Part shown: in pieces, positions 61,039-64,000 of the stretch
Layout: every line of letters starts with the position of its first letter
How positions within the stretch are numbered: position 1 is the stretch's first letter
Assembly: GCA_963575745.1 (NCBI GenBank)
Contig: CAUYUJ010000952.1
Coordinates: forward strand, 1 to 64,000
DNA: 64,000 nt
Source: Prorocentrum cordatum
Lineage: Eukaryota > Sar > Dinophyceae > Prorocentrales > Prorocentraceae
Reading direction: 5' to 3'
The notes under the pieces: generated by a model
The model's input: the letters and a program-made list of their open reading frames with translations, nothing else
Databases searched by the model: none
Told to the model about the DNA's origin: nothing
Position numbers and translations under genes: made by a program

Positions 61039-62940
61039 AGTTAAGGCGGGCATGTCCCTCTACAGGAGGAATATCCAAAAATAGTTAGTTCTCCTGGCGA
61101 AGGGCCCAAGCATATGCAGCTGTGAGTACCGCTCTCGGTGGAACCCCCCATGGGGCCACGACCATCGTGAGGGCTGTGCGGAAATGGGCGGGGGGACGCA
61201 TGCAAACCCTGCTGCTGGGGCCTTCGGTGGAGCTCCCTATGGGGCCACGATCTTTGTGAGGGGTGTGCCGAAATGGCCGGAGGCCGCCATGCGAACCCTG
61301 CCACTGGGGCCTTCGGTGGAGCGCCTATGGGGCCACGATCCTCGTGAGGGGTGTGCCGAAATGGCCGGAGGCCGCCATGCGAACCCTGCCTCTGGCGCCT
61401 TCGGTGGAGCGCCCTATGGGGCCACGATCCTCGTGAGGGTGTGCCGAAATGGCTCGAGGCCGCCATGCGAACCCTGCCACTGGCGCCTTCGGTGGAGCGC
61501 CCTATGGGGCCACGATCCTCGTGAGGGGTGTGCCTAAATGGCCCGAGGCCGCCATGCGATCGCTGCCACTGGCGCCTTCGGTGGAGCTCCCTATGGGGCC
61601 ACGATCCTCGTGAGGGGTGTGCCGAAATGGCTCGAGGTCGCCATGCGAACCCGGCCACTGGCGCCTTCGGTGGAGTTCCCCTATCGGGACACGGTCCTCG
61701 TGAGGGGTGTGCCCAAATGGCCCGAGACCGCCATGCGAACCCTGCCACTGGGGCCTTCGGTGGAGCGCCTATGGGGCGACGATCTTTGTGAGGGGTGTGC
61801 CGAAATGGCCGGAGGCCGCCATGCGAACCCTGCCACTGGGGCCTTCGGTGAAGCTCCCTATGGGGCCACGATCCAGGTGAGGGGTGCGCCGAAATGGCCA
61901 GAGGCCGCAATGCGAACCTTGCCACTGGCGCCTTCGGTGGAGCTCCCTATGGGGCCACGATCCTCGTGAGGTTTGTGCCGAAACGGCCCGAGGCCGCCAT
62001 GCGAACCCTGCAACTGGGGCTTTCGGTGGAGCGCCCTATGGGGCCACGGTCCTCGTGAGGGGTGTGCCGAAATGGCCAGAGGCCGCCATGCGTACCCTGC
62101 CACTGGCGCCTTCGGTGGAGCTCCCTATGGGGCCACGATCCTCGTGAGGGGTGTGCTGAAATGGCCCTTGGCTGCCATGCGAACCCTGCCACTGGCGCTC
62201 TCGGTGGAGCTCCTGTGCCGAAATGGCCCGAGGCCGCCATGCGAACTCTGCCACTGGGGCTTTCGGTGGAGCGCCCTATGGGGCCACGGTCCTCGTGAGG
62301 GGTGTGCCGAAATGGCCAGAGGCCGCCATGCGAACCTTGCCACTGGGGCCTTAGGTGGAGCTCCTTGTGGGGCCACGAAGTGTGGGAGGGGTGTGCCGAA
62401 GTGGGAGTGTCTGACGTATGCAGGTCGTGCCACTGGGACCTTCGGTGGACAGTAGATGGACAATTTATTCTAACCCTTAGACATTCGAGGGAGATTCTAA
62501 ATCACCCCCGCGCCCCCGACAGCAATGTTGATCTCAGTAAAGGCGGTGTTATGTCCACTCACGCGCCCTCCCGCCGCCACGCCATCAATATTGATTTCGG
62601 GGGGTCTGGGGGGCATCTTGGGCCACAGGGTTCGAATCTAATGTCCATGTACGGGAGCTCCTTGTGGGGCCACGACACGTGTGAGCGGTGTGCCGAGGGG
62701 AGCACCACAAAAACGCTGTACTGGGTGGGCGAAACGCAGGGAGGATGGAGGAAGGAGGCGGGAGGAGAGCGCGGGGACCGTCTCTTCAAAACGAGGACCC
62801 AACACCACAGGATGGTTGGGAAAACAGTCCGGGAACGTTTGTGTGACAATTTGTGGTGGTGTCATAACTTTGAGCATGTTTTTCTATGTTCTATGTTTCG
62901 TGCAGAACCCCCTGTAGGGGGGCAGGCCCGACCTAACACT
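61039..62940. mobile_element. Possible large M2-family element enclosing a satellite array
   Basis: The left boundary TTAAGGCGGGCATGTCCCTC, TACAGGAGGAATATCC and the right boundary CCCCCTGTAGGGGGGCAGGC, CCGACCTAA are opposed M2-type ends about 1.9 kb apart. The other M2 copies are about 160 bp. Alternatively, these are two unrelated partial copies. Confidence 0.45.
61130..62455. repeat. 88-89-bp satellite array, about 15 copies
   Basis: The unit reads GGGGCCACGATCCTCGTGAG, then GGGTGTGCCGAAATGG, GGCCGCCATGCGAACC, CTGCCACTGG and GCCTTCGGTGGAGCTCCCTA. Starts at 61241, 61329, 61418 and 61506 show the period. Variants are point changes and 1-bp indels; one unit near 62210 is shortened. The period is not a multiple of three and frames do not continue across units, so it is not coding. 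Confidence 0.95.
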
Positions 62941-63085
62941 GGGGTCGTAGGCGAAGCCACCGTGTGAGGGGTGTGCCCACATGGATCGGGGGGGGGGCGC
63001 ACGAAGGCCTTCTACGTGACGTGGAGCCGTAGGGCGGGCCCCCCAAGCGGCACGAAATATGTGAGGGATGTGAGGAGGAGGGGCC
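62456..63085. other. No gene; scattered diverged satellite units
   Basis: GGAGCTCCTTGTGGGGCCAC (62657) and GAGGGGTGTGCCCACATGG (62967) are diverged satellite pieces. No gene recognised. Confidence 0.5.
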
Positions 63086-63089
63086 GTGA

Positions 63090-63210
63090 GATGGCCCCTC
63101 CTCCTCCTCCTCCTCCTCCTCCTCCTCCTCCTCCTCGTCCTCCTCCTCCTCGTCCTCCTCCTCCTCCTCCTCCTCCTCCTCGTCCTCCTCCTCCTCCTCG
63201 TCCTCCTCCA
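63090..63210. repeat. Microsatellite (CTC)n with GTC interruptions
   Basis: CTC triplet run. Confidence 0.95.
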
Positions 63211-63824
63211 GTCGGGGCCGCAGCTTGAGCTCTATCAAAGGCACAACGTACAGGGGTGTGCCGAAATTGGCCGGGGGGCGCATGCAGACTTGCCCACTCG
63301 CGTCGTAGGTGGAGCTCCCGACGGGGACAGCCTATGTGACGGACGTGCCGAACTTGTTCGGGGGGACGCATGCCAACGTTCCCACCCACTGAATCACACT
63401 TTCCCACTGGTGCCCTAGGTTGAGCTCCCTGTGGGTTTCAAAACGTGCGAGGGGCTTTCTAGACTGGCAGGGGGGGGGCGCTTGCAGACTTTCCCATGTA
63501 AGCCGCAGGTGGAGCTACAGTCGGGGTGCTGAGGAAGGAACCCTTTTCGTTGGGGAGGGGCTCGGTGTTCCTTAGTTGTTTTGCAGTTCGCCTTTGGTTT
63601 TGCTTAGGGCTTCGATGGGACATCGAAGTTTAACGTATGGGAAAAAGGGGCCTCGTTCCTTATTTAGGGTTCCTTAGGTCAACGCCCCGACTGTGAGGGC
63701 TGTGCCGACATGGGCGTGGCGGCGACATACGGGCACCTCCACGGGCAGCGGTGGTGGAGCTCCTCCATATGGCACCTCCGCAAGCACACCCCACTCGGTG
63801 CCTACGGCTCGCTGGTGGCTGCTT
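63211..63824. repeat. Diverged satellite units
   Basis: GGGTGTGCCGAAATTGGCCG (63253), GGACGTGCCGAACTTG (63340) and GGCTGTGCCGACATGGGCG (63698), each followed by GGTGGAGCTC or similar, show old units at 90-105-bp spacing. No gene. Confidence 0.6.
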
Positions 63825-63955
63825 GGCATCGCTCGGACGTGTGCATGTTTCCTTCGGCGAGGGCCATCGAGGAGCATCCTTGATATCATTTGCCGAAAAG
63901 CCCACGCACGAAACCGAAAAAAACACAGGGAATGGAGGACGTCCGAGCGATGGCC
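63825..63955. mobile_element. Small inverted-repeat element, family C, copy 4
   Basis: GGCATCGCTCGGACGTGTGC at the left end, GGACGTCCGAGCGATGGCC at the right end; interior as at 59567-59691. Confidence 0.85.
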
Positions 63956-64000
63956 GGTGACAGTATCATGCGCGGTGCCCTCGTGTGGGTCAGCATGCCT

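Noticed and set aside
61041-61925. A 294-codon minus-strand repetitive protein
   Set aside because: The satellite period is 88-89 bp, so the frame changes from unit to unit; the open frame is a chance product of GC-rich repeats.
62625-62650. GGGTTCGAATCTAA resembling a tRNA T-arm
   Set aside because: The flanking five bases do not pair into a T-stem, and no acceptor, D or anticodon arm is present.

Overview
This window is nuclear DNA of a dinoflagellate. The best evidence is a copy of the dinoflagellate spliced leader (DinoSL) at 40767-40788, directly upstream of a LINE-type retrotransposon. The sequence is GC-rich, crowded with microsatellites, minisatellites and small inverted-repeat elements, and its long reading frames are intronless and lie on one strand. 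I see no bacterial operon signals, no rRNA or tRNA genes and no CRISPR array.

Region 1 (1-12086) holds no gene I can support. It consists of microsatellites, short satellites, fold-back sequences and small dispersed elements, several of which recur beyond 36 kb.

Region 2 (12087-36198) is the main discovery: a 24.1-kb unit with perfect 26-bp terminal inverted repeats (TIRs), flanked by TA on both sides. Subterminal arrays of the hairpin CCCTCTGTGACAGAGGG lie just inside both ends. All genes are on the + strand. They encode a Trp-rich protein, a 99-aa helical protein, an 865-aa protein with a degenerate endonuclease/exonuclease/phosphatase (EEP) fold and an RS-rich tail, a small basic protein, an 830-aa orphan, a duplicated orphan pair, a protein with an OTU-like cysteine-protease motif, a 997-aa DDE transposase, a 689-aa EEP-fold protein with a GDFN motif, and a second Trp-rich protein. 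The transposase type, the TA flanks and the TIRs fit one explanation: a giant cargo-carrying DNA transposon of the Tc1/mariner/pogo (IS630) type. Spacer blocks inside it are duplicated. A short hairpin, typically CCCCCGCAGCAGCGGGGG, occurs about 55 times in its genes and spacers, in all three reading frames and with compensating arm changes. I found none outside the element.

Region 3 (36199-46420) has a TCGCGGGTGGG minisatellite, a 2.8-kb A/C-rich stretch with decayed coiled-coil-like reading frames, and a roughly 5-kb decayed LINE (ORF1, AP endonuclease, reverse transcriptase, zinc-knuckle-like C-terminus). The LINE begins at the DinoSL and ends in a (GGA)n tract.

Region 4 (46421-64000) is again gene-free repeat sequence. 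It contains several small inverted-repeat families, some shared with region 1, a 241-bp tandem repeat, and an 88-89-bp satellite array bracketed by the ends of a small-element family.

Inference: the transposase would act on the TIRs, perhaps with the subterminal hairpins as binding sites. The other proteins are co-mobilised cargo or accessory factors of unknown role. All calls were made by eye, without alignment or database search.
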